Source: Thermohalobaculum sp038534135
GTDB taxonomy: Bacteria > Pseudomonadota > Alphaproteobacteria > Rhodobacterales > Rhodobacteraceae
Length of the DNA: 64,000 bases
Assembly (NCBI GenBank): GCA_038534135.1
Contig: JBCAXJ010000008.1
Coordinates: 1 to 64,000, forward strand
Direction: 5' to 3'
Shown: piece by piece, positions 27,202-35,534 of the stretch
How the letters are laid out: each line of letters opens with the position of its first letter
How positions within the stretch are numbered: position 1 is the first letter of the stretch
Position numbers and translations under genes: made by a program
The notes under the pieces: generated by a model
What the model was told of the DNA's origin: nothing
Seen by the model: the letters and a program-made list of their open reading frames with translations, nothing else
The model's database searches: none

Positions 27202-27226
27202 GTAGGGTGCGCATTGCGCACCCTAC
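27202..27226. repeat. REP-like palindrome between importer genes
   Basis: GTAGGGTGCGC and GCGCACCCTAC form a perfect 11-bp inverted repeat around ATT, starting five bases after the binding-protein stop. Palindromes of this sequence type are common intergenic repeats in proteobacteria. Here it may stabilise the upstream mRNA so that the binding protein is made in excess. Confidence 0.65.
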
Positions 27227-27243
27227 CTTTGAACGGTCCCAAG

Positions 27244-28059
27244 ATGCGCCTGATCAATCTCAAACCCGGACGGCCGCTGGCATTGTTCCTGCTGCTGATC
27301 CCTTTTCTGGCGGTGCTGGCGGCGTATACCATCGCCTCGGACATCCGGCGCGCCGAGAACCCCAAGGACAAGCTGCTGCCAGCGCCCGCCGCAATTGTCG
27401 AGACGGCACAGCGGCTGGTGACGCAGCCGGATCGGCGCTCCGGCAAGGTTCTGTTCTGGTCAGACACGCTCGTCAGCTTGCAACGGCTGATCATCGGCGT
27501 CGGGATCGCTGCGTTGATCGGGCTGGTGTTCGGGCTGCTGATTGGCCTGCTGCCCTACATGCGGGCGACGTTTGCAGGGTTCGTTTCGGTTCTCTCGATG
27601 GTGCCGCCGCTGGCGATCCTGCCGATCCTGTTCATCGTCTTCGGGCTTGGCGAGGTTTCGAAGATTGCGTTGATCGTAATTGGCATCACGCCGTTCCTGA
27701 TCCGGGATCTCAGCCAGCGGGTCGTCGAGATCCCGCAGGAGATGATGGTCAAGGCGCAAACCCTGGGGGCGTCCTCTCTGGTGATCGGGCTGCGTGTCGC
27801 CCTGCCCCAGGTGATGCCGCGGCTGCTTCAGGCGGTACGCCTCTCGCTCGGTCCCGCCTGGCTGTTCCTGATCGCTGCCGAGGCGATCGCATCGGATGCG
27901 GGCATGGGCTACCGGATCTTCCTGGTACGGCGCTACCTGGCGATGGACGTGATCCTGACCTACGTCGTCTGGATCACGTTGCTGGCGTTCCTGATGGACT
28001 ACGCGCTCAAGAGGCTGGGTGAACGCGCCTTCCCCTGGTTCGGGAGGGACGGCTTGTGA
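27244..28059 (+). CDS. Guanidine-type ABC transporter, permease
   Basis: 271 residues from the ATG at 27244. A TTG at 27214 lies inside the REP palindrome and is unlikely. One N-terminal membrane segment and the BPD_transp_1 core are visible (LVSLQRLIIGVGIAALIG, LAILPILFIVFGLGEVSK). Inner-membrane channel of the importer; overlaps the ATPase gene by four bases. Confidence 0.87.
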   Translation: MRLINLKPGRPLALFLLLIPFLAVLAAYTIASDIRRAENPKDKLLPAPAAIVETAQRLVTQPDRRSGKVLFWSDTLVSLQRLIIGVGIAALIGLVFGLLIGLLPYMRATFAGFVSVLSMVPPLAILPILFIVFGLGEVSKIALIVIGITPFLIRDLSQRVVEIPQEMMVKAQTLGASSLVIGLRVALPQVMPRLLQAVRLSLGPAWLFLIAAEAIASDAGMGYRIFLVRRYLAMDVILTYVVWITLLAFLMDYALKRLGERAFPWFGRDGL

Positions 28060-28826
28060 GCTTTGTCGTTGCCGAGGATATTCACCAATCCTATGGTCCG
28101 CGCCCGATACTGGAACGCGTCAGCATCACCGCCGAAGAGGGCGAGTTCGTCTCGATCGTCGGCGCGTCGGGCTGCGGCAAGTCCACGTTCCTGCGGCTGT
28201 TGCTGGCGCAGGAGGTGCCGACGCGCGGCGAGATCCGCGTGGCCGGCGAGCCTCCCGCGAAAGAGCCTGGACAGGCCCGTGGCGTTGTTTTCCAGAGGTA
28301 CTCGGTCTTCCCGCACATGACCGTTCGCGACAACGTCGTGGCAGCCACGGCGTTCTCGGCCAACCGGACTGGCTGGCTGTTCGGCGCGGCAAAGCGCAAG
28401 GCCCGCGAAGAGGCCGATACCGTGCTGGAACGCATCGGTCTGGCCCATGTTGCCGACCAGTACCCCTCGGCCCTGTCCGGCGGGATGCAGCAGCGGCTCG
28501 CCATTGGTCAGGCACTGTCCGCCAAGCCGCGCATTCTGCTGCTTGACGAACCCTTCGGCGCGCTGGACCCAGGCACGCGCCTGTCGATGCATGATTTCCT
28601 GACCGAGATGCGGGCCGAGAGCGACATGACCGTCTTCATGGTCACGCACGATCTGGAGGAAGGCTTCAAACTGGGCGACCGCGTGCTGGTCTTCGACAAG
28701 CCGCGCTGGGACCCCATCGAGCCCGAAGCCTATGGCGCGACCATCACCTATGATTTCGATGCACGCGACGGCGGCATCCCGTTTCAGAACCTGACATCGC
28801 CCGAGGGGACCAATGCGGCGTCCTGA
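28056..28826 (+). CDS. Guanidine-type ABC transporter, ATPase
   Basis: 256 residues from a GTG start with GGGAGGGAC upstream. Walker A GASGCGKST, signature LSGGMQQR, Walker B ILLLDEPFGALD and switch histidine in VTHDLEEG are all intact, so this is a working ATPase. The C-terminal tail with PRWDPIEPEAYGATITYDFD is characteristic of this importer family. Confidence 0.88.
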   Translation: MSFVVAEDIHQSYGPRPILERVSITAEEGEFVSIVGASGCGKSTFLRLLLAQEVPTRGEIRVAGEPPAKEPGQARGVVFQRYSVFPHMTVRDNVVAATAFSANRTGWLFGAAKRKAREEADTVLERIGLAHVADQYPSALSGGMQQRLAIGQALSAKPRILLLDEPFGALDPGTRLSMHDFLTEMRAESDMTVFMVTHDLEEGFKLGDRVLVFDKPRWDPIEPEAYGATITYDFDARDGGIPFQNLTSPEGTNAAS

Positions 28827-28839
28827 CCGGCGATCGACC

Positions 28840-29763
28840 TCAGTAGATGCTGGGCACGTAGAGCTCGTCGGGCAATGTCCGACGGTCGTATTCGGGATTG
28901 AACTCGCGGTCGGGCAGCGTGATCTCCTCGTTCGGAACATCGTTGTAGGGGATCTGCTTCAGGAAATGGTCGATCAGGTTCAGCCGGGCGCGCTTCTTGT
29001 CGTTGCCCTCGACGATGTGCCAGGGCGCCTCGGGGATCGAGGTGCGGTCGAACATGTCTTCCTTGGCCTTGGTGTAGCGCTCCCAGCGCACGCGGCTTTG
29101 CAGGTCCATCGGGCTCAGCTTCCATTGCTTCATCGGATCGTGGATGCGCATGAGGAAGCGAAGCTGCTGCTCGTCGTCGGTGATCGACAGCCAGTACTTG
29201 ATCAGCGTGATGCCCGAGCGCACCAGCATGCGTTCGAATTCGGGAACGTCGCGAAAGAACTCCTCGACCTGCCGGTCCGAGGCAAAGCCCATGACGCGCT
29301 CGACACCGGATCGATTGTACCACGAGCGGTCGAACAGCACGATTTCGCCACCTGCGGGCAGGTGCGGCACGAACCGCTGGAAATACCATTGCGACATCTC
29401 GCGCTCAGATGGCTTCGGCAGGGCGACGACGCGGCACGAACGCGGGTTGAGCCGCTGGGTGATCCGCTTGATCGCCCCCCCTTTCCCCGCACTGTCGCGG
29501 CCCTCGAAGATCACGAGCACCTTGGCGCCGGTCTGCTCGACCCAGTGGTGCATCTTGATCAGCTCGGCCTGGAGGCGCAGCAGGTTGGTGAAGTATTCCC
29601 GGCGCGGCATCGGGTCGATCTTCTGGCGCAGCCTGGCATCGTAGATTTCGCGGATCTTCATCGAAAGCTCGGCATCTTCCAGCTCGAGCTCGTAATCCTC
29701 GTCAAGCTCGTCCATCAGCTCGGCTTCGAGCCAGTCCCGTGCCTCGAACCTGTCATCGCTCAT
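28840..29763 (-). CDS. ppk2: Polyphosphate kinase 2
   Basis: 307 residues from the ATG at 29761-29763, which follows an AGGAGGTC ribosome-binding site; the longer frame to 29799 lacks one. Walker A is FEGRDSAGKGG near residue 90, Walker B LFDRSWYNRSGVE near 155, and the lid module follows. PPK2 class I enzymes transfer phosphate between polyphosphate and nucleoside diphosphates. It lies in opposite orientation between the importer and hydrolase genes, with no clear link to guanidine use. Confidence 0.93.
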   Translation of the reverse strand: MSDDRFEARDWLEAELMDELDEDYELELEDAELSMKIREIYDARLRQKIDPMPRREYFTNLLRLQAELIKMHHWVEQTGAKVLVIFEGRDSAGKGGAIKRITQRLNPRSCRVVALPKPSEREMSQWYFQRFVPHLPAGGEIVLFDRSWYNRSGVERVMGFASDRQVEEFFRDVPEFERMLVRSGITLIKYWLSITDDEQQLRFLMRIHDPMKQWKLSPMDLQSRVRWERYTKAKEDMFDRTSIPEAPWHIVEGNDKKRARLNLIDHFLKQIPYNDVPNEEITLPDREFNPEYDRRTLPDELYVPSIY

Positions 29764-29895
29764 GTCAAAGACCTCCTGTCGTTCGACCCGCAGCGACATG
29801 GCGCTTGGCGAGTCTGTCCGCGCCAGTTAGCACGAAGGTGCAGGCATGACGAAAATGAATGTTTTGTGGCGCGCGAAAGAAGCGGAGTGCCTGGC

Positions 29896-30705
29896 TTAGC
29901 CGAGATCGAAGACTATCACGTCGATGGCTTCTTCGACTTCGGACGCACTATCGCCCGAGACCACCGAGACGGTCGCCGAGGCATCAAGATCGGGGAAGGC
30001 CGTATAACCGCTGGCCGAGGCATCCGTCGCTTGGGCGCCGCCCGGGTCGAACTGCGCATTGGCAAGGCGGACGTCCAAGAGCGTGCCGTATTCATGGAGC
30101 GCGCGAGTTTGATCGACCGCATCATGGCCCGCACCGGGTTGCGCCACCTTGATCCAGACACTGGCATCTTCGACGCGAACGTCCGTCGTGAAGATCAGAA
30201 CGTCGGAATTTCCGGGCGAGCGATAATCCTCGCAATCGTTCGGATCGACTCCCTGCACGAAGCTCGCAGACAGGTGATCGACGCCATCAACTTCTCGGTT
30301 CGCAAGCGGGTTGGCCCAGGTGTTTCCATGCTCGATGTCCAAGGGCGCGGCAATCTGCGCACCATTGGGAATGCCGTCCCAGGCGAAGTCTACATAGAAG
30401 GCATCTTTGGAGACTTGCGTCTGCACCGCGGCGCGCACAGGCGTTCCGTCCTCGAGGAAGATAGTAAACTTGATCCCGACCGTGTTGGCGTGCATTGGAC
30501 CATTCGGCCCGGCAATTGTCATGTCTAGCGCGCCGATCAGCCCTGTCTCGCCAGCCGCATCAGCACTTGCCGCAAGCACCAGCGCGCCCGCGCAGGCCGC
30601 GTCCTGCAACGCCGCGTTCAGCCCGAAGGTTCCGTCCTGCGGATTGCCGAAGAAAGAGAGGTCCGCAGCGCCGTCGCCGTCGAAATCAAACAGAACCGGT
30701 TTCAT
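29896..30705 (-). CDS. Uncharacterised acidic protein with an FG-GAP/VCBS-like N-terminal motif
   Basis: 269 residues, rich in Asp, Ala and Gly. The N-terminus FDFDGDGAADLSFFG resembles the calcium-binding loop of FG-GAP/VCBS repeats, but only one copy is seen. There is no signal peptide and no GGxGxD repeat. The rest predicts beta-rich sequence (ASVWIKVAQPG, DLDASATVSVVSG). It could be an exported protein secreted by an unusual route. Family not recognised. About 140 bases separate its start from the divergent guanidine hydrolase gene. Confidence 0.6.
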   Translation of the reverse strand: MKPVLFDFDGDGAADLSFFGNPQDGTFGLNAALQDAACAGALVLAASADAAGETGLIGALDMTIAGPNGPMHANTVGIKFTIFLEDGTPVRAAVQTQVSKDAFYVDFAWDGIPNGAQIAAPLDIEHGNTWANPLANREVDGVDHLSASFVQGVDPNDCEDYRSPGNSDVLIFTTDVRVEDASVWIKVAQPGAGHDAVDQTRALHEYGTLLDVRLANAQFDPGGAQATDASASGYTAFPDLDASATVSVVSGDSASEVEEAIDVIVFDLG

Positions 30706-30847
30706 CCTGAGCCTCCATCGGACCTCTTCGGCGGCTTCCCCGCCATGTTGAGGCCAGTTTGGAGGATTCGCTCTGCACGGTCGGTATCAGATGCTACACG
30801 TCGGGCGAAAAACACAAAAACGATGTTCCGGAACCTCGGAGGAAACC

Positions 30848-32116
30848 ATGTCGTATCTAACCCCTGACCGCACCAGGTCACACCATCCGGCCGACCGGCG
30901 CGTCCCGGACCGGCGTTGCCACCATCCGGACCTGACCAAGCTGCAGGGTTGGAAGTCCGCACGGGCCGAGGCGGACATTCCCGACGACGAATGGGAGAAG
31001 GAGAAGGCCTGGGCGCTGCGCATGGGCCTGACGGCGGCGGATTCGATCGAGGACCGGTCGATCCCCACATTCGCGCGCGGTGAGCTGCCGCATTATGCCG
31101 GGATCAACACCTTCCTGAAGGCGCCTTATACCGAGGACGTGACCGAGGTCGGCCATTACGATGCCTGTGTGCTGGGTGCGCCGTTCGATGGTGGCACGAC
31201 CTACCGGCCCGGCACGCGGTTCGGTCCGCAGGGCGTGCGCAAGATCTCGGCGCTTTATACGCCCTACAACTACGAGATCGGTGTCGATCTGCGTGAGCAG
31301 ATGAGCCTGTGCGACGCGGGTGATATCTTCACCATCCCGGGCAATATCGAGAAGACATTCGACCAGATCTCTCGCGCTGTTTCTCACGTGTTTTCAAGCG
31401 GTTCGACGCCGATCATCATCGGCGGCGACCACTCGATCGGCTTTCCGTGCGTGCGCGGAATTGCCGAGTGCACGTCCAAGACCATCGGGATCGTCCATTT
31501 CGACCGTCACGCGGACATCCAGGAGAAAGACCTGGATGAACGCATGCACACAACGCCATGGTTTCACTCGACAAATCTTCCGAACGCGCCTGCGAAGAAT
31601 CTGGTGCAGGTCGGCATTGGCGGCTGGCAGGTCCCGCGCGAGGCGGTTAAGGTCGCGCGCGAGCGGGACACCAACATCATCACCATGGGCGATATGGAGA
31701 AGATGGGCGTCGACAAAACCGCCGAGATGGCGTTGGAAATGGCGTGGGACGGCGCGGACATGGTCTATATGAGTTTCGACATCGACAGCATCGACTGCGG
31801 CTTCGTCCCAGGCACCGGATGGCCTGAACCGGGCGGTTTCCTGCCGCGCGAAGCTTTGGCGCTGGCGTCCAAGGTCGCGGCCGAAGGTGTCTGCGGTATG
31901 GAACTGGTCGAAGTCTCGCCCCCCTACGACACGTCGGACATCACCGCACTCATGGGCACCCGTGTGATCGTGGATGTGTTGGGCGCGATGGTCTCGAACG
32001 GCACACTCGGCAAGCACAAGGGTTTGATCGACAAACCCGTCAGCCTGCCGATGGGCGATTACGACGAGGCGACCCATGGCAAACGCTGGTCGACCCCTGC
32101 GAAAGGAGGCTCGTGA
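30848..32116 (+). CDS. gdmH: Guanidine hydrolase (arginase-family, GdmH type)
   Basis: 422 residues from the ATG with a GGAGG site; it is about 100 residues longer than agmatinases because of an N-terminal extension, as in cyanobacterial GdmH. Metal ligands of the ureohydrolase fold are H195 (GGDHSIG), D219, H221 and D223 (HFDRHAD, with Arg in place of the usual Ala), D311 and D313 (FDIDSID). The DERMHTTPWFH and PGTGWPEPGG stretches are typical of this long subgroup. The characterised member hydrolyses free guanidine to urea and ammonium with nickel. The riboswitch-controlled importer nearby supports the same substrate here. Agmatinase annotation would be misleading. Confidence 0.82.
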   Translation: MSYLTPDRTRSHHPADRRVPDRRCHHPDLTKLQGWKSARAEADIPDDEWEKEKAWALRMGLTAADSIEDRSIPTFARGELPHYAGINTFLKAPYTEDVTEVGHYDACVLGAPFDGGTTYRPGTRFGPQGVRKISALYTPYNYEIGVDLREQMSLCDAGDIFTIPGNIEKTFDQISRAVSHVFSSGSTPIIIGGDHSIGFPCVRGIAECTSKTIGIVHFDRHADIQEKDLDERMHTTPWFHSTNLPNAPAKNLVQVGIGGWQVPREAVKVARERDTNIITMGDMEKMGVDKTAEMALEMAWDGADMVYMSFDIDSIDCGFVPGTGWPEPGGFLPREALALASKVAAEGVCGMELVEVSPPYDTSDITALMGTRVIVDVLGAMVSNGTLGKHKGLIDKPVSLPMGDYDEATHGKRWSTPAKGGS

Positions 32117-32286
32117 TGCAAGCGACCTTTGACTTCGAGACGGCGCTGACGCTCGCGCTCGGCTGCGAATACCATCAAAGCGCTCTTCTGGTCTGGACAG
32201 AGATCGAGGGCGGCCTTTTGCTGGCGGCACGTGAGGACGTCGAGAGCGAGATGCGGACCTGTGGCGGGTCTGGACGGGTGCACTGA
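32116..32286 (+). CDS. 56-residue ORF coupled between gdmH and the His-rich gene
   Basis: The ATG at 32116 shares its A with the gdmH stop, follows an AAAGGAGG-type site (32103-32109), and the TGA at 32284-32286 shares its A with the next ATG. Such double ATGA coupling argues that the frame is real. The product starts MQATFDFETALTLALGCEYH and has two cysteines and two histidines. I do not recognise a family. It occupies the place where other guanidine-hydrolase operons carry nickel-insertion proteins. Confidence 0.6.
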   Translation: MQATFDFETALTLALGCEYHQSALLVWTEIEGGLLLAAREDVESEMRTCGGSGRVH

Positions 32287-32744
32287 TGCCACACGATCAT
32301 CATCACCCGCACGATCATCACCCTTCGAATGATCATAACCATCCGCATGATCACAATCACGCGCATGGCGACCACCTGCATTCACACATGCACACGGCGG
32401 ACGACGCGGCAGAGATGCAGGTCCTTGCGACCCAGTTCATCGACGGCTTCCGCGAGGCCAAGGACAAGATGAGCTATCTGCGCCTGGCCGGGGTGCCGCT
32501 CGAACGCTCGGACGGCGATGGCCCGTCCTTGAAACTGGTCGATGTTCAACTCGCCACGGAATGGCAGGTCGGGACCGCTGCGCCATCCTTTGGGTCGCGC
32601 GAACTCAGCTACCTGCCGTTTCCCGGCGAGATGATCACCGAGCGGACGAACATGCATTTCGTCTATGTCTCGATGGCGCGTAAATCCCTTCTGGATCTGC
32701 GGGATTTCCTGAAGTCGAAGACCGAGACCGGAGATCTTGCTTAG
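32286..32744 (+). CDS. Histidine-rich protein, possible nickel handler for GdmH
   Basis: 152 residues. The first 36 residues are mostly His, Asp, Pro and Asn with about 17 histidines (MPHDHHHPHDHH start), the kind of metal-storage tail found on HypB, UreE and SlyD. The remaining 115 residues (FIDGFREAKDKMSYLRLAGV, LPFPGEMITERTNMHFVYV) match no family I know and carry no P-loop. Directly coupled to the upstream small ORF. Delivery or storage of nickel for the hydrolase is an inference from composition and place. Confidence 0.75.
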   Translation: MPHDHHHPHDHHPSNDHNHPHDHNHAHGDHLHSHMHTADDAAEMQVLATQFIDGFREAKDKMSYLRLAGVPLERSDGDGPSLKLVDVQLATEWQVGTAAPSFGSRELSYLPFPGEMITERTNMHFVYVSMARKSLLDLRDFLKSKTETGDLA

Positions 32745-32774
32745 GCCGCTCGCTGTCGCAATCGTAAGATCGGG

Positions 32775-33425
32775 TCAGGACGCCTTGGCAACCGTGCGGG
32801 CCAAGCCCACCGCGGCCGCAACACTGTCCACTGCGGGCAGACCCGAGGCCGCTTGCATCGCGGGACCGAACGCCGCCATTCCAGCACAGCCGAGCACCAG
32901 CGCATCGCAGCCGTCCTGTTCCGCCGCCTCTGCTGCACAGGCGGAGAGAACCTCGCGGGCGTGAACGGGGTCTACCTCGAGTGACAAAACGGGCAATCCG
33001 CTCGCGCGGACCCGTGCACAAGCCGACCCAAGGCCGTACCCTGCGATGTTGCCATCAAGCACCGGGACAGAGACCGGCAATGTCGTGATCACCGAGAAGC
33101 GCCCGTAGATCATCGCCGCGAGAAAGGCCGCCTGACCGATCCCGATCACGGGGATCTGCACCGCCGCCCGCGCCTCGGCCAACCCGGTATCGTCAAAGCA
33201 GGCGATGATTGCCGCATCGAACCCGTTCTCCGCAGCCTCGCGCACGGCCCAGATGACCCCCGGCGTCGCGGCATGGCCATCTGCTTCGCCCTGAATGGCC
33301 GGCGGGCCCGAGGCGTTGGTAAGCCCCTCGATGGTGACATCCGGTGCAGCAGCGGCGCAGGCGGCCTCGACAATTCCGTCGGTCATGCTGGTCGTGGAAT
33401 TCGGGTTGATCACCAGCACGCGCAT
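32775..33425 (-). CDS. Asp/Glu/hydantoin racemase family protein
   Basis: 216 residues. MRVLVINPNSTTSMTDGI is the typical start of hydantoin-racemase-type proteins, and the two catalytic cysteines of the fold lie in IIACFDDTG (about residue 75) and LVLGCAGMA (about 180). Members epimerise hydantoins, amino acids or related compounds such as allantoin. The start overlaps the stop of the permease gene by one base, so it is the last gene of the transporter operon. Confidence 0.85.
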   Translation of the reverse strand: MRVLVINPNSTTSMTDGIVEAACAAAAPDVTIEGLTNASGPPAIQGEADGHAATPGVIWAVREAAENGFDAAIIACFDDTGLAEARAAVQIPVIGIGQAAFLAAMIYGRFSVITTLPVSVPVLDGNIAGYGLGSACARVRASGLPVLSLEVDPVHAREVLSACAAEAAEQDGCDALVLGCAGMAAFGPAMQAASGLPAVDSVAAAVGLARTVAKAS

Positions 33426-34264
33426 CAGACCATGCCCTTTCCGGCATCCGAGGCCTGTTTGGCGCGGCGTCGATTGGCCAGGATCGCTGTGCCGATGAAA
33501 ACACCGACAATCAGGAACGAGAACGCCGTGGTCAGCGTCCCGAGCGCATAGATCACCGGCGTGGTGACATTGGTCGTCATCCCGAAGATCTCCAGCGGCA
33601 GTGTGTTGTAGGAGCCCGCCGTCAGCAGTGTCCGTGCAAACTCGTCATAGCTGAGCGTGAAGCCGAACAAGGCCACCCCGATCAGCGACGGGGCAATGAT
33701 CGGCAGCACCACATAGCGCACCGTCTGCCACGCGCTCGCGCCCTGATCACGTGCGGCTTCCTCATAGGATTTGTCGAACCGATTGAACACGGCGAACATG
33801 ATCAGCAGGCCGAATGGAAGGGTCCAGGTCAGCTGCGACCCGAACCCCGAGGTTGTCCAGTGCACATCCAGGCCCAATCGGTTGAAGATCAATCCAACGC
33901 CCAGTGAGATCAGGATCGACGGGATGATCAACGAGGTGATCACCAGGTAGAACAGCAGGGTCGAGCCGGGGAACCGCTTGCGAAAGGCCAGCCCGCCCAT
34001 GACCGAGACGACCACCGTGGTCACCATCACCATCACGCCCAGCGCAAAGGACCGGCCGAACGATCCCCAGATGTCGCCAACGGCCTGTTGTTCGAACAGA
34101 TCCACGAACCAGTGGGTTGAAACGCCATTCATCGGAAAGGTCAGCCCGCCCTGAGGCCCCTGAAAGGAAAGGATCGCGATCGTGATTGTCGGGCCATAGA
34201 GGAACAGCAGGAACAGCCCGAAGAAGACCGCAAGCACATAGAAGCTCGTTGACCGGGGTTCCAC
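33425..34264 (-). CDS. Polyamine-type ABC transporter permease (PotC-like)
   Basis: 279 residues from a GTG at 34262-34264 with a GGGAG site eight bases upstream. The frame is open to 34360 but the added residues look like shadow sequence. Six membrane segments of the PotC/PotI type are visible, with the EEAARDQGAS coupling-loop motif. Works with the permease at 34491-35414. Confidence 0.85.
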   Translation of the reverse strand: MEPRSTSFYVLAVFFGLFLLFLYGPTITIAILSFQGPQGGLTFPMNGVSTHWFVDLFEQQAVGDIWGSFGRSFALGVMVMVTTVVVSVMGGLAFRKRFPGSTLLFYLVITSLIIPSILISLGVGLIFNRLGLDVHWTTSGFGSQLTWTLPFGLLIMFAVFNRFDKSYEEAARDQGASAWQTVRYVVLPIIAPSLIGVALFGFTLSYDEFARTLLTAGSYNTLPLEIFGMTTNVTTPVIYALGTLTTAFSFLIVGVFIGTAILANRRRAKQASDAGKGMV

Positions 34265-34490
34265 TAACGCACTCCCGAGCAAACAAGGCACGCCTGCGTC
34301 TGGACGGACCGTCGTATCCAGAGGTCTATGCTGGCGCTTCGAAGCATCGAGACTGGCCATCCGGTACGCCGAACCGCCATGCGCCGTTCCACGGTGATGC
34401 GCTTGGCCGTCAAAGATGCGCGGCCGGTGCGGAGGATCGGGCGTCCTTGGCTGCGCCGAGCAATACGCTCTGGTGACAGCATCCTCACCC
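34265..34490. other. Spacer between two permease genes, nothing recognised
   Basis: 226 bases inside an otherwise tight operon. No convincing frame, hairpin with a T-run or repeat was found. Confidence 0.4.
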
Positions 34491-35414
34491 TCATAGCTCC
34501 TTCCGGATGTCGACGAAGCGCAGCATGATCCCGATCGTGATCAGCACTGTCGCCAGCAGCACCACAGCCGTCGCGGACGCCGACGGATAGGCCAGCAACC
34601 CGACATCGTTCGAAATCAGCCGCCCGACATTCGCCGATTGCGAGCCGGACATGAACCGCACCGTGATGAAGTCACCCATCACCAGCGTGACCACGAAGAT
34701 CGAGCCGATCATGATCCCCGGCTTGGTCAGCGGAATGATGACATTCACCAGGATCTGGAAGCCCGAGGCACCGGCATCGCGCGCGGCCTCGATCAGGCTT
34801 TTGTCGATCCGCATCATCGTGTTGAAGATCGGCACCACCATGAACAGCGTGTAGAGATGGACGAACGCCAGCACGACGGCGAAATCGCTGAACAACAGCC
34901 ATTCCACCGGCTCGTCAATCACGCCCCACGAAATCAGCGTCGAGTTCGCGATCCCATTGCGGCCCAGAAACGGAATCCAGGAAATCATGCGGATGATGTT
35001 CGAGGTCCAGAACGGGATGGTGCACAACAGGAACAGCGCGATCTGCCAGGTCTGAGAGCGCACATGGAAAGCCAGGAAATAGGCCACCGTGAACCCGATC
35101 GTCAGCGTGAAGATCCAGGTCAGCCCCGCATAGATAAACGTGTTCAGGAACACCGTGTAAGTCACTGATGATCCGAACAGAAACTCGTAATTCTCGAGAT
35201 TGAAGTCGGGGTAGAACGAGAACTCGGTCGCCGACCAGAAGCTGACCACGACGATCATACCGATCGGCAACACCAGAAAGAACAACAGCACCGCCCAGAT
35301 GGGCGCCGACAGCATCAGCCCGGAGACACCGGCGACCAGGCGTGCCCGGCGTTCACTGGCCGAAGGGCTTGCGGCAGAAGGATTTGCGGCAGAAGGATTT
35401 GCGTTCGAACTCAC
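34491..35414 (-). CDS. Polyamine-type ABC transporter permease (PotB-like)
   Basis: 307 residues from a GTG start (35412-35414) with GAGGA upstream. The N-terminus contains a small tandem repeat, NPSAANPSAASPSAS, encoded by near-identical 15-base units. Six membrane segments and the EAARDAGAS loop follow. It forms the channel with the second permease. Confidence 0.85.
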   Translation of the reverse strand: MSSNANPSAANPSAASPSASERRARLVAGVSGLMLSAPIWAVLLFFLVLPIGMIVVVSFWSATEFSFYPDFNLENYEFLFGSSVTYTVFLNTFIYAGLTWIFTLTIGFTVAYFLAFHVRSQTWQIALFLLCTIPFWTSNIIRMISWIPFLGRNGIANSTLISWGVIDEPVEWLLFSDFAVVLAFVHLYTLFMVVPIFNTMMRIDKSLIEAARDAGASGFQILVNVIIPLTKPGIMIGSIFVVTLVMGDFITVRFMSGSQSANVGRLISNDVGLLAYPSASATAVVLLATVLITIGIMLRFVDIRKEL

Positions 35415-35438
35415 GAGATCCTCAGGCTTATGTCAGCG

Positions 35439-35513
35439 GTCCCGGGTCTTCGCCCGGGACAGCGCGCGGCAGGTCATCACCCGCGCTGTGCCGTCCCGGC
35501 CTTGAGCCGGGAC
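35439..35513. repeat. Compound palindromic repeat (BIME-like)
   Basis: Three hairpins stand side by side: GTCCCGGG/CCCGGGAC (35439-35460), AGCGCG/CGCGCT (35461-35487) and GTCCCGGC/GCCGGGAC (35493-35513). The last belongs to a palindrome type very common between genes in alphaproteobacteria. It lies between the binding-protein gene and the permease genes, where it can protect upstream mRNA or reduce read-through. Confidence 0.75.
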
Positions 35514-35534
35514 CGCTCCCTCACGCCAGATGCA

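Noticed and set aside
30848..32116. Agmatinase as the name for this ureohydrolase
   Set aside because: The N-terminal extension, the HFDRHAD motif, the DERMHTTPWFH segment and the riboswitch-controlled importer all fit guanidine hydrolase better.
32286..32400. Short tandem repeats of CAT/CAC/GAT codons, which look like a repeat array
   Set aside because: They encode the histidine/aspartate-rich head of a protein; spacing is irregular and codon-based, not a CRISPR array.
33425..34360. Longer start (34360) for the PotC-like permease
   Set aside because: The extra 32 residues look like shadow sequence, while the GTG at 34264 has a ribosome-binding site and begins at the family's usual place.
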